Assembly (NCBI GenBank): GCA_027922465.2
Contig: BQMF02000063.1
Coordinates: 1,116,001-1,180,000, forward strand
DNA length: 64,000 nucleotides
Reading direction: 5' to 3'
From: Turritopsis dohrnii
Taxonomy: Eukaryota; Cnidaria; Hydrozoa; Anthoathecata; Oceaniidae
The notes under the pieces: generated by a model
Told to the model about the DNA's origin: nothing
The model's database searches: none
What the model saw: the letters and a program-made list of their open reading frames with translations, nothing else
Part shown: piece by piece, positions 12,010 to 22,299 of the stretch
Layout: every line of letters begins with the position of its first letter
How positions within the stretch are numbered: position 1 is the stretch's first letter
Program-made: the position numbers and the translations under genes

Positions 12010-12243
12010 TTTTAAATCACTCGCCACACTCAAGGCCGAAGCCACTACAAGGAGTGGGGTTACATATTCCGGATGTTCATCATAGCATTAATCTCCCCGT
12101 CCAGCCTTCATTTTCCCTGAAATACATCAGGAAATTGAGCTAGTTACAGTCGTGACCTTTTCAACACCCGGCCACAGCGGGGTTTGAACCCTCAATATTG
12201 GGTTCCTAAAGCTCAATGCTTTAACCACTAAGCCACTACTGCA
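12010..12243 (-). mobile_element. tRNA-derived SINE, minus strand
   Basis: Read on the minus strand from 12243, the head looks like a tRNA gene. It has a box-A-like TGGCTTAGTGGTTAAAGC and a box-B-like GGGTTCAAACCCC about 45 bases apart, followed by a non-tRNA body and an A-rich end near 12010. Polymerase III promoter boxes plus a longer body fit a SINE better than a functional tRNA gene. The family is different from the SINE at 60445-60778. Confidence 0.65.
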
Positions 12244-12532
12244 TAATGTAAATAAATCAAAAGCTGCCTCATACAAGAATACATTGTATGGCCACCAGAA
12301 AGCAGAAATATCGTAATCTTTGAGATTGTGGATAAACAAAAATTTCCAAACAATATACAGACCAGCAAAGATCAATATGCAGCAGGGAATCTCAAATGTG
12401 ATTGGACATTATAATGTTGGAAATCCACTTTTGAAATATAATAACACTATAGAAATCGGAGAAATAATAAGATGAATAAGTTAGCTATTATGATTCCTTG
12501 GTACTGATACAGAAATTATATACAAAATACTT

Positions 12533-12931
12533 TAAGAGAAAAAATTTCTTTCTGGCAAAAACAAAATTTTTTTGGAACCACCAAAATTAATTTCTGCCAA
12601 ATTTGATTTTTTTAAAGTAAGGTTATTTATTCATTTTTAAGATGGCTTATGTTTATCTGTCAAACTAACCAATGTGTACAATATTTTAATTTTTAAGTTC
12701 GCTTGTATAAACAATGTTTATAGCTACACAAGCTACAAAAAGATTTTTGTCTTCTTTTTTTCCCTATCTATACCCCTCTTCTAATAAATATATACATTAC
12801 TCAGTGATCCACCAAAATTAATTCTGTCAAAATTTGATTTTTTTCTCTTATCTGCCAAAATTAAAAACCACCAGTGTTGGATTTAGCAGGTTAAGACAAA
12901 ATTTCTTCTTGCCAAAAAATTTCTTCCCTTG
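12533..12931. mobile_element. Inverted-repeat element with CCACCAAAATTAATT repeats
   Basis: The left end AAGAGAAAAAATTTCTTTCT faces a degenerate complement ending GAAATTTCTTCCCTT-like sequence near 12931. Internally CCACCAAAATTAATT(T)CTG is repeated at about 12577 and 12809. No coding capacity was seen. It looks like a non-autonomous foldback element; the ends are approximate. Confidence 0.4.
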
Positions 12932-13375
12932 GTTAAGCACTTGAACATTTTCGTCAGATACTAAACCAACCCCAGTACCTCTTGATCTTGTGGCCACAAA
13001 TAACCAAACTTTTCCCAGCTAAATATATATTGCATCAAAGCTAAACAGAGAACGAAAAAGTGGAAAAATTTTGTTCTAGTTTTAGCTATAGCAGGATTCT
13101 GTCTCAAAAAAATCCTACTCTCCCTCATCTTGAAAATAAGTGAAACAATAACTAGTTTATCGTTCGGTGTGAACTGAGCGTTAGAACATCTTAATTTTAA
13201 ACTAAATTATCCATGAAAATCCATCTAGCTCTGTTCTATGGTTTGATTGTGGCATAAACGTGGGTAACTGATGAAATATCGAACATCGTATTTCTCCATG
13301 TTTCAATTTCACGAATTTCGTGTCGCATTTCGAATCAAACCCGTAAGTAAATAAATAAGATAATAGGGAGCTTGC

Positions 13376-13766
13376 TTAAGCATTCGCAACGGCAACACGA
13401 AGACGGCGACGTGTTTAACAAAAGCTTCGTTTTCTATGTGGAATTTGTTTTGAAAGGGAGTCTACTACTTATGAGACCATTGGGAAAACTTTATAAGGTA
13501 ATTACATCATTAACATATTTGCACGTTATATGCACAACGTGAAAAGTCATGATTTGAAGTCGTACTGACAACGGAGACGTGATTACAGAGAAAGTCTTTT
13601 TCTCTTATGTAGATTTTATATAACTTTCTAGTCGTTATAAGTTTATCAATTGAATAATTTCTCCAATAAAAAGAAGTTCTTCAAAATACTATTCACAAGT
13701 AATAATTATTTTGTTCTTTTTGCTCACGTCGTCGTCCACGTTGCCTTCGTAGTTGCTTAAGCTCAC
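13376..13766. mobile_element. TA-flanked MITE, 391 bp
   Basis: The left end GGGAGCTTGCTTAAGCATTC and the right end TAGTTGCTTAAGCTCAC are imperfect inverted repeats. They extend inward through the GGCAACACGAAGACGGCGACGTG arm facing CACGTCGTCGTCCACGTTGCC. Both ends abut a TA dinucleotide (13374-13375 and 13767-13768), as expected of a Tc1/mariner-type target site. No open frame is present. Confidence 0.65.
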
Positions 13767-13768
13767 TA

Positions 13769-14863
13769 ATAACCGATTAAGCGCCCCCCCCCCCCCCCCC
13801 CCCCCACCCCCAGGACTCGATTAAGCGCCCCATCCGATTAAAGGCCCGGTTTAGAGGAAAAAGTTTGTAATAAAGCCTAGTTCCCCATGACGAACATAAG
13901 TTCAGTGCTTATTGGCTCCCGAAAAGTTCGTCGCTTTTCTTTTCCCATTGCAAAGAACATATAAAAAGACACGGGAAAAAAATCACTAACCACAGGTGAA
14001 TATGGATTAAGCCAAGATGCAGACAGACAGGCTTTTTGCACTGTATGATGTGATTTCGCAAAGACGGCGAGAAAAAAGATCGAAGTGAAAAAGAATGGGA
14101 AGGAAAGTCTGAGTCAAGGAATTTTTTAAAGAGAAAGCAAGCATGTGATGATGAAGGGGACGAATTCTGCAGTTTTTGGCATTGTAGCTAAATTTCACAC
14201 AATTCGAAAACACTGCATGCACTGAAGCGTTAAAATAGTAGTTTACTTTTGAAGGCGTAACTGAAAAAAAATTACTAGAAACTTAAAATTGTTTTCAGAA
14301 ACTAAAGATTCTTTTATCTCGTTATGCAGTGCCTTTAGTGCTAGATTTCCTGATCACATGATCACCAAAAATAAGTTCGTCGCTTTTCACGAGAAGAAGG
14401 AAAATTTTTGAAAATGAAAAGTGACGAACTTATAGAAATCCGTTCTTTGCCGAATAAGCGATGATATTCTGTTCCGACTAGAACGAATAAGTTCTAAAAA
14501 ATAAGCGAGGAACGTATTTTGCGTCAGTAGTAGTGGGAAAAACTACGCTTAAATGGCAGGTTCCGATTAAGCGGCCAGGATCAAAACTGAAACTGGGGCG
14601 CTTTTTCAGCAAAAACATGAAATATCGAGAAAAACATGGTTTTTAGTTGAACATAATACTTCAGGTATACATATAGAAGGGAAAATTAATAACGCGGGAA
14701 TGAATTATCTCAAAGTGAGAGTTATTTATCGAGCTTTTTTTTGAAGTTGCTCGAGCAGACACGAGCAATTCTTTTATCAGCATTCAGTGAAAAGACATGT
14801 ATTAGTGATTTCAGTGATTTTTTATTAACCCCTCGGGACTCAATTAAGCGCCCCGTCCGTAAT
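13769..14863. repeat. Composite repeat with poly-C and GATTAAGCGCCCC motifs
   Basis: The motif CGATTAAGCGCCCC or a close variant occurs near 13774, 13817, 14563 and 14842. Just after the first copy is a run of about 23 C with one A break. AAGTTCGTCGCTTTTC is also repeated (about 13924 and 14373). No gene or clear terminus was seen. The neighbouring 427-bp MITE has inserted at its right end. Confidence 0.5.
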
Positions 14864-14865
14864 TA

Positions 14866-15292
14866 GGACAGCTTTATACAGCCACATAATCGCCGCGTCG
14901 AATTAAATTCTTTATTAAATGCGACGAAAATTCGACTGTATAAAGTGAAAAATTAATTAAGTGTAACATAATGAATTAAGTTCAGCAGAGTTTGTCGAAT
15001 AAAACGGCAATCTTCGACATAAATTCGGCATCACTTTATACGGCCGCATAATCGTCGAATTTAATAAGAGCTTGATTGAACTTTGTGAAAAAAGTGCGCG
15101 AAAGTAGTGACGCGTGTAAGAAACACACGATAATAAATTCATTCGACACTTATGCGGCTGTCTAAATCCATGTCGAATTTGATATGCGGCAACAAAACCT
15201 GTATAAAGTGACGGTCGCATTTTTGTCGAATTTTACCCGAATAAAAGTAATTTAATTCGACACGGCGATCATGCCGCTGTATAAAGCTGTCC
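14866..15292. mobile_element. TA-flanked MITE, 427 bp, long inverted repeats
   Basis: Starts GGACAGCTTTATACAG and ends CTGTATAAAGCTGTCC, a perfect 16-base inverted repeat. The similarity continues imperfectly for about 60 bases (GTCGAATTAAATT-type arms). TA duplications sit on both sides (14864-14865 and 15293-15294), pointing to the Tc1/mariner group. It has no coding capacity. Confidence 0.85.
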
Positions 15293-15294
15293 TA

Positions 15295-17783
15295 AGTGTT
15301 CAAAAGTTTTACGTTCTTTTACAGGACAACGGTTCTAAATATATCCATTCTCTAGAAATTCTCTGAAATGCGAGAATTTATTACCAACAAAACATTTTTA
15401 TTTAACGTGCTAAAACGTTATTTCATAGTACTAGGTCCTGTATTCTACCAAACATCGCGCCAACAGAATATTGGGGACCTTTTACACATTGTATGCACGG
15501 CCTTTTCTCAGAGCTTAGATAAACCCATATGGATGACGCCAGGTCTACTTAAATCATCGAAAAGAAAACAAAGACTGTACGAAAAATTTCTAAAGAGCAA
15601 AACATACAGAAATGAAAGTAAATATAAAACTTACAAAAATCTATTTGATAAAATTAAACAAAATTCTAAAAAAGAATACTACTCAAAACTATTGATCCAA
15701 AATAGTGCAAATACCAAAAAAACGTGGGGCGTTATCAAGGAAATTTTAGGGAAAACAAAAACTTCGAAAAGTAGCTTACCAAAATTTATTGAAACTAATA
15801 AAAAACTTGTATATGGTAAAAGGGAAATTGCAAGTGCTTTTAATGATTTTTATGCAAGAGTAGGATGTGATTTAGCTGAAAAAATCCCAGCTTGTAATAA
15901 GTCACTGATGTTCTTTCTTGAAGAGTTCGAGAACATCATGCAAGAGTCCAACTTGACAGAAACTGAACTATTTGACGCTTTTAAAAGTCTTAAATCCAAT
16001 AAAAGTCCAGCGTAAATGTTATTAAACACACCTTTGATATCATCAAAGTTTTTCGACTTTCTCTCAATACAGGGAAATTCCCAAATAGTATGAAGATTGC
16101 AAAAGTCATTCCTAGCTTCAAAGCAGGAGAAGAGTCTAATATCTCGAATTATAGACCGATATCCATACTTCCTTGCTTTTCAAAAATCCTGGAGCGCATA
16201 ATGGACAATAGACTCTATAAATATCTTATGTTGTACCAGAAACAATTTGGGTTTCAGAAAGGGCATTCTACCGACCATGCATTATTAAACCTAGTGAACG
16301 ATCTCAGTGATGCTTTTGATAATAATCTATACACACTAGGAGTCTTTATCGATCTCTCGAAGGCATTTGATACAGTAGATCATAAAATTCTTAAAAAACT
16401 ATGGTGTACGCAATAATAACTTCTTGTGGTTTAAAGACTACCTCACTAATCGAAAACAATGTGTTTCGTGTGGAACGAAAAGAACATCTCTTAAACATCT
16501 CTCAAGTACCCATTCTTGGCCCTTTGGTCTTTTTATTATATGTAAATGATCTCTACAGAGCATCTAATACTTTAAACTTCATTCTTTTCGCTGATGACAC
16601 TTACCTATTTTATTCACATATATAATCACTCTTTGATATCGTGAACAAAGAGCTTAGATATATTGAAGAATGGTACAGAAGTAATAAACTTTCTCTAAAT
16701 ATAAATGAAACTAAATATATTTTGTTTTGTAAGCCTTCAAGTGTGGATGATTTGCCATTGAAATTACCGAAACTGTTAATTAACCATAATGAAATAAAAA
16801 GAGAAAAATTCATCAAATTCCTAGGAGTTCTTCTTGATGAAAATTTGACATGGAAGAATCATATAAATGTTATCCAAGATAAGATTTCTAAAAACCTTGG
16901 AATACTTCGCATAGCAAAACCATATGTCAACTTAAAAACCTTGAAACTACTATATTTCTCATTTATACATAGTTACCTAACCTATTGCAACATAGTATGG
17001 GCAAGTACTAACCAAACAAAGCTTAAGAAACTTTACTGCAAACAAAAGCACGGTTGCAGGATTATTTTCGGTGTAGATCGATTTACACACTCCGAACCTT
17101 TATTTATTAAACTTGGGATTCTTAGTATCTACAAATTAAACATATACCAAGTATTAACCTTCATGTTTAAAAATAAGATCGAGCTTACCCCAGTAACTTT
17201 CCGTAACCAATTTTCCAGAGTCCAAAATAAAAATAATACTAGATATTCAAGGAATAACTACAAAATTCCTCAAAAACGCCTTAAAGTAACAACCTTTTCC
17301 ATCGCCCATCGTGGCCCAACCCTATGGAACAATATCTTGCAAAATGCAGAAAAGAACACTAGGTCTATTTACCATTTCAAAAGATCTGTAAAAATAAAGT
17401 TGCTTAATAGTGACATTGATTTTTCTCAGTTTTTTTAGGCTGTTATATTTCAACAGCGCCTAGCACACCATTTTTCCTCTCTAGTTATGTTGGTATCTTT
17501 CGTTTGTTTTTCATTTTTATATTTGTTTTTTCCTTTTCATTTCACACTGTACATAAGTTTTCCTTTTGCTTTGTAAATATTTCTGCCCAGATAGGTATTT
17601 TGTTTTCATGTTTTTGTATACATTATATTATTAGTAGTAGTATATTGAAAAAGTGAACTAGTTGCTATTACACGGGGCTTGATGATAAGGCACTTCTGCC
17701 TTCTGCTTGCTCCAGCCATTATATACGATTATATTTGAGATTTGTATATGATATTGGCGAAATAAAAATAAATAAAAAAAAAA
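15295..17783 (+). mobile_element. LINE (non-LTR retrotransposon), 5'-truncated
   Basis: A non-LTR retrotransposon copy holding a reverse transcriptase and ending in an A-rich tail at about 17760-17783, as LINEs do. The endonuclease part is missing, so the copy is 5'-truncated. It begins right beside the 427-bp MITE. The 3' UTR (about 17439-17760) holds no further frame. The family could be CR1- or jockey-like judging by the reverse transcriptase motifs; this was not resolved. Confidence 0.85.
15368..17438 (+). pseudogene. Broken LINE reverse transcriptase
   Basis: Reverse transcriptase motifs appear in order: KIAKVIPSFKAGEESNISNY, RPISILPCFSKILERI, FGFQKGHSTDHALLNLV, FIDLSKAFDTVDHKIL, ILGPLVFLLYVNDL, the catalytic FADDT, and a C-terminal region with KFLGVLLDENLTWKNHI and a YCNIVWAST segment. 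The frame is broken at least four times: a stop after KSNKSPA near 16012 with apparent loss of several codons, a shift near 16395, another near 16500, and a stop at about 16623. It cannot make a working enzyme. Confidence 0.85.
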
Positions 17784-18478
17784 CTTAATAAGTTTTAGAC
17801 TAGACGTGTAATTAGGATACTGCACATTGCGCACTGGCCTTCCGGCAAGTGTTAGAGCAATGCTATACGTATCTCTAGCGGTAAGTCAACTCATAGTTGC
17901 AAGTCGGCGGGCGGAAGAACCAACCATTACGGATGGAAGCCCAAGGACTAAAAACTCCCGGTTACCTTACTTACTATTAGGATGGCGGAATATTGGAAGG
18001 GTGGCATCTGGTTCGAGGTGGATATGAGTGGGAAAGTTAATCTGCTTAGGAAAAAATGATGAAGACTGGTTGAACACACTTGATTTAAAAGGGTAGACTA
18101 GAGAGTGGATCCTTCTACGTCAAACATTCGCTTTGTTCAGCCGGTGCGATCAAGTTACTGGATGCTCTAAGTGTTTGGTACCAGCTAACAAACCGACGCT
18201 CCAATGTCTTGAGAAAATGCATTAAGTATAGCTACAATCAATAAGCTTTGGACCTTCAGAATCTTACAAAGTTCATTCATACCGTATGCTGCACAAAAAG
18301 GAGAATAAACCGTAAAGAAAATGAGAAACATTTTTTTGGTAAAGTTTCAACAAACAAAATACGTATCACCAAGACACCAAAAAACAAAGTTCGAAATTTC
18401 AAATCAAAGATGAAACGCATTCAGCACAACGACACAACATCATTTACCACCGTGATAAACTACTTGTCTTCCTATTCA
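17784..18478. other. Unassigned sequence
   Basis: GC content is higher around 17820-18030, with an open frame of 66 codons reading SRRAEEPTITDGSPRTKN. I do not recognise it; it may be a remnant of another repeat. No gene was supported. Confidence 0.4.
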
Positions 18479-18481
18479 TAA

Positions 18482-18652
18482 AGGCCGGTTTTCAGCTCAT
18501 TTGCTGTGGTCGCACGAATGGACGATCTGATTTTTGATTGGCTGACGCAATCTCATTCGCCTGGCAGTTCAAATCATTTCAACTACTGAGCGAATGAAAA
18601 AGCTGTTCGCTCAGTCACGCGACCGCGCAGCGATTGAACTGAAAACCGGCCT
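18482..18652. mobile_element. Harbinger-like MITE, 171 bp, with TAA duplication
   Basis: Starts AGGCCGGTTTTCAGCTCA and ends TGAACTGAAAACCGGCCT, an 18-base inverted repeat with one mismatch. A 3-base TAA duplication flanks it (18479-18481 and 18653-18655). The short size and 3-base target duplication fit the PIF/Harbinger group. It is non-coding. Confidence 0.8.
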
Positions 18653-18655
18653 TAA

Positions 18656-21600
18656 CATTGGCCAAACTAGCTGTAGGTTACAAAAATGAACAAATCCGAT
18701 AAAAAATAACGCCTGCTGAAGCATGATGACAACACAAACCACCACAAAGTTTGGTTGGAAGATTTCAAAATATTAGGAAAAAATTATAAATCTGCATTCA
18801 AAAGAAAAATCGGTGAATCGCTATTTATAAAAGAACATAAGCCGGACTTGAATATTCAAAAAAAAATGCATACTGACTGGCTAAAACTTTATCAATGAAG
18901 TCATACGTCACAAAATTTACGTTAACAATGTAATGTCTTCATGATTTTCATTCAAACGATGTTTTGCGGGATGTTGGACGAAATATTGATGAGTAATCAA
19001 AAATGAAACTTCTCGTTATTCTCTTTTTAATAAAACCGAAGGACAGCTATTTGCACTACACTACAAATTAAAATTCATGCTGCTATTATTTCAGCGATTC
19101 TCAAAAGATGGCATTTAGAGATCATGGAATATGTGTTTGGATGGATGGTGTTCCAAGTGACTGAAGAATGTAACCATGTGTTACGAAAGGCTTCGTGAAT
19201 AATAAAATAAATATTAATGAAATATTAAAATAATAATTTAAACAAATAAATAAATGTGTTTTTACGGTAATGAAAGGTGAAAATTGTTGGCTTGCTTTTC
19301 TAGAAGAGCAAAGTCGGCAGCAGGGTGGCTCCCTCCCCCATAAATTTTCTCGGTTTAGGCCATTTTCTAATCCAATAAAATTCTTGGCCCTAAGTAGTAG
19401 TCAAACAAAATCTTGCTCCGCGGTCCCTGTGATGACGTGAGACACATACATACACTGTTCCAAAATAATTTTCATCAACAAACGCACAGAGTTCCATATA
19501 GAAAGAAAAAAATCACAAGGATTACCATCGGAGAAAATTAATCTTGCATTTAGTATTGCTATACTCAAGGTAGTTTTATTACTGTGTGATAAAATTGTTG
19601 AACTGCTGAAAATGAAGATTTGAACCTGCTGCTTATTCTTATGAAGAATTTTAATGTTTACTATCAACACGAAGGAGAAGAAAACTACCAGAAAGATGTT
19701 AATCATTTGGTAACGGTAATTTGAACAGTAATGATAATTTCTCATTGCCAATAAAGGATGCCCTCAGACCTCTCCTCAGTCTCCTCTTTTATACAGATGG
19801 CGAAGGTGATATTAGTTTTGTAAAAACAACACGACGGTCAATGCTTCACAATCGTCTTACTTTTTCATATAATCAATAAAATTAGTTAATGAAATCGCTA
19901 TGATGAACACGTCATGGAAACATTACAGTTATGCTTGTATAACATAGACTAAAGTCCATCGAATACTTCCCTGCGTATTTATCCTAAATAGCCGCCGCCC
20001 TCCTAGCGCGGGGGGGCACACACAGGAAATGGCAATGCAAGACGACGATGGGCGGACATTTTCTTCGGGCGCGAAATTTGTACAGATCGTCATACTTGGT
20101 GACAGGATCTAATAATCATTCGTTCAAACACTGAAAAAGAGTTTTGTTTTTCTACATTTTGAGGAAAGGTTGTTTTCTTTGTATTTTTTTGCCAGGAAAT
20201 ATTCTGTTCAGTATTTTTAAGAACCTAAAGCCAGATCTTAAATTATATTAATAAATTTTGGTTTATATGTTTTCTTTCTTCGAGTGCACTTTTTGCCCAC
20301 TTTTTGTTTCTATGTATGACGTAAAGAGAAACATCTCGCTAATGAATGGCTAACAATGATGAACAACATTGGTCAAAGTATGGAACAAGATTTTTGTTAA
20401 ATTGTGTATTTTTATCCTGGTATTTTGTAAAAATGATGGAGTTGTTTCATGTTTCATGTTTCATCTTTTTGGGAGATAAATTTAATATTGTGTTTTGAGT
20501 TTCCAAGAAGATCTTGATAATCTTGTTGTAATATTATTATTGTTACTATTATATTGTTGAATGTTATTTATTAAGTCATTTTCCTATGAACACAACCCAT
20601 CACAGGTAATATTACCATATATATGATACATAACATATCCTGATATAACATATGATATGTATGTATGGAATATAACGTTTATTTTTGTGATAAATGACAT
20701 GGATTTTTACAGGGGGTAAGCAGAGAGGGGGGAGGGTGTAAAAGTGCTTTTAATTAACATCAGAAACTTGTCTGTGATCTGTACCCGTGTCAACCTCCTA
20801 TTACAAAATGTAAAAAATAAGCAAAGATTGGCTATGTGTAGGATGTGTCATGTTTTGGATTATAATGGTGGGGTAGTTTCAATCAATGGAATTCCTTTAT
20901 AGACAAAATAGATTTTTCATCTAAACTTTTATATTGAATAATTTCACAGTTAGCTTAATTTTCTAGATTAAAATAAAGGATGAAGAAGCATTAAAACTAC
21001 AGTTTTTATTTTTATGAAAAAACCCTCACAAATTCCCAAGTAATTATTATGGACGTTTCTCCTCCAATTTATTTTAAAGATTTTTTCTTTTGAGTCAGGT
21101 TTTCTGCACAATTTGTGAAAAATTCTGTTCAAATAAACTGCAAACAAATGTAATTTATAAAAATCACATTTTTACTTGACAATAGAATAAATCCAAAAAG
21201 CTTTGTATATGAAATATTATTGTTTTTATTTTGAACCTTTTATATATATAATTTGAATCTTTAAAAATGATTATTATAATTTTATAATTTAAGTAAAGAA
21301 ACACAACAAAATGTACAAAATATTGTTAGAATAAAGTATGATGTATTATGATGAATAATATTAGTGAAAAGGTAATTTAACAGTGCCGAATCCAGAAGTT
21401 TTTTTGGCATAACATTTTCTTTATTGAAGGCATGGTTTAGTGTCAAACAGGTGAAATTTACGAATTTGATCAAGCAAAAATAAACAATGTGCTCGACTCT
21501 CTATTTTTACTTCCTTTTCTTCTTGTCATTGTATCAATATTTCAGAACTGTGAAGGAGAGAGATAATGTTCGATATCAATCCCTTGAGAGCTTTTATCTC

Positions 21601-22299
21601 TGTATAAGTTTGTTAAATAACTTTAACAGTACACTTTAAATAACCTTAAATATGCAAACAAACCCTTAAAAGCCCTTTAACTTAAATTTTTTGGGCACAT
21701 TTTTTGGGCGCCCATAACGGTTCAACGTCGTCAAAAACCCTCTGGATTTGCCACTGTTTAAAGCCTAAAAAAATGCAATTGCAACTGACACACAGTTACA
21801 GTTTTTTTGGATATTTTCCTCTACAATTTGATGTAATAAAAGTTGTACTGATGTTAGTCACTCTTAATTCATTTCTTACTCTTGTAACTAATCTAGCCCT
21901 TTTTGAAGGTAATATACAACAGAGAAGACTCAGTTATTTCTTTACTATTCACATAGTGAAGATTCACCCAGTAAATGCTTATGTGAAATTTTTTGTTGGT
22001 TTGACCAGCGCTTTTATGTTTGTTCCCCATCTTTGATATAAAATAGCATTAGGTTAGCTACAGTTACTTTAAGTAACCCTTCAATGGATTTTTTTTGCAA
22101 ACATGGATGTGGAATGTTGTAATCTTGATGTTATAGTTTCTTCCTAGTTATTGTACTTTCCCCTGTGTTTGCTACTATTAAAATGGAGAATATGCTTAAG
22201 GTAGAGTAACAAAGACATTCTTCTTGTCTGCTTTTATATTCATGATTTCTATTTAGGTAAAAAAAACCCCTGATATTATTATATTTTGTTAATATTTCA
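18656..22299. other. Gene-poor spacer upstream of DENND6
   Basis: AT-rich sequence without recognised genes, apart from a weak candidate at 19401-19745 (minus). The last part should contain the DENND6 promoter and 5' UTR; a possible splice acceptor TTTCTATTTAG ends near 22257. Confidence 0.5.
19401..19745 (-). CDS. Weak candidate small gene with TATA box and membrane segment
   Basis: From the ATG at 19745 the minus strand is open for 114 codons. Residues near the start contain a hydrophobic stretch (MINIFLVVFFSFVLIVNI) that could be a signal anchor or signal peptide. A TATAAAAG lies at 19786-19793, about 41 bases upstream of the ATG. No family was recognised, and the rest of the product looks like translated AT-rich DNA. 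It may be spurious. Confidence 0.2.
   Translation of the reverse strand: MRNYHYCSNYRYQMINIFLVVFFSFVLIVNIKILHKNKQQVQIFIFSSSTILSHSNKTTLSIAILNARLIFSDGNPCDFFLSIWNSVRLLMKIILEQCMYVSHVITGTAEQDFV

Noticed and set aside
12170..12243. Functional tRNA gene
   Set aside because: The tRNA-like part has box A and B but the acceptor stem does not pair convincingly and a SINE-like body follows.
17827..18027. Open frame of 66 codons after the LINE
   Set aside because: Considered as a second transposon protein or an rRNA fragment; neither could be recognised, so no gene is called.
21704..22036. Plus-strand open frame of 110 codons before DENND6
   Set aside because: Composition looks like translated AT-rich DNA, no family was recognised, and it lies where the DENND6 5' region should be.
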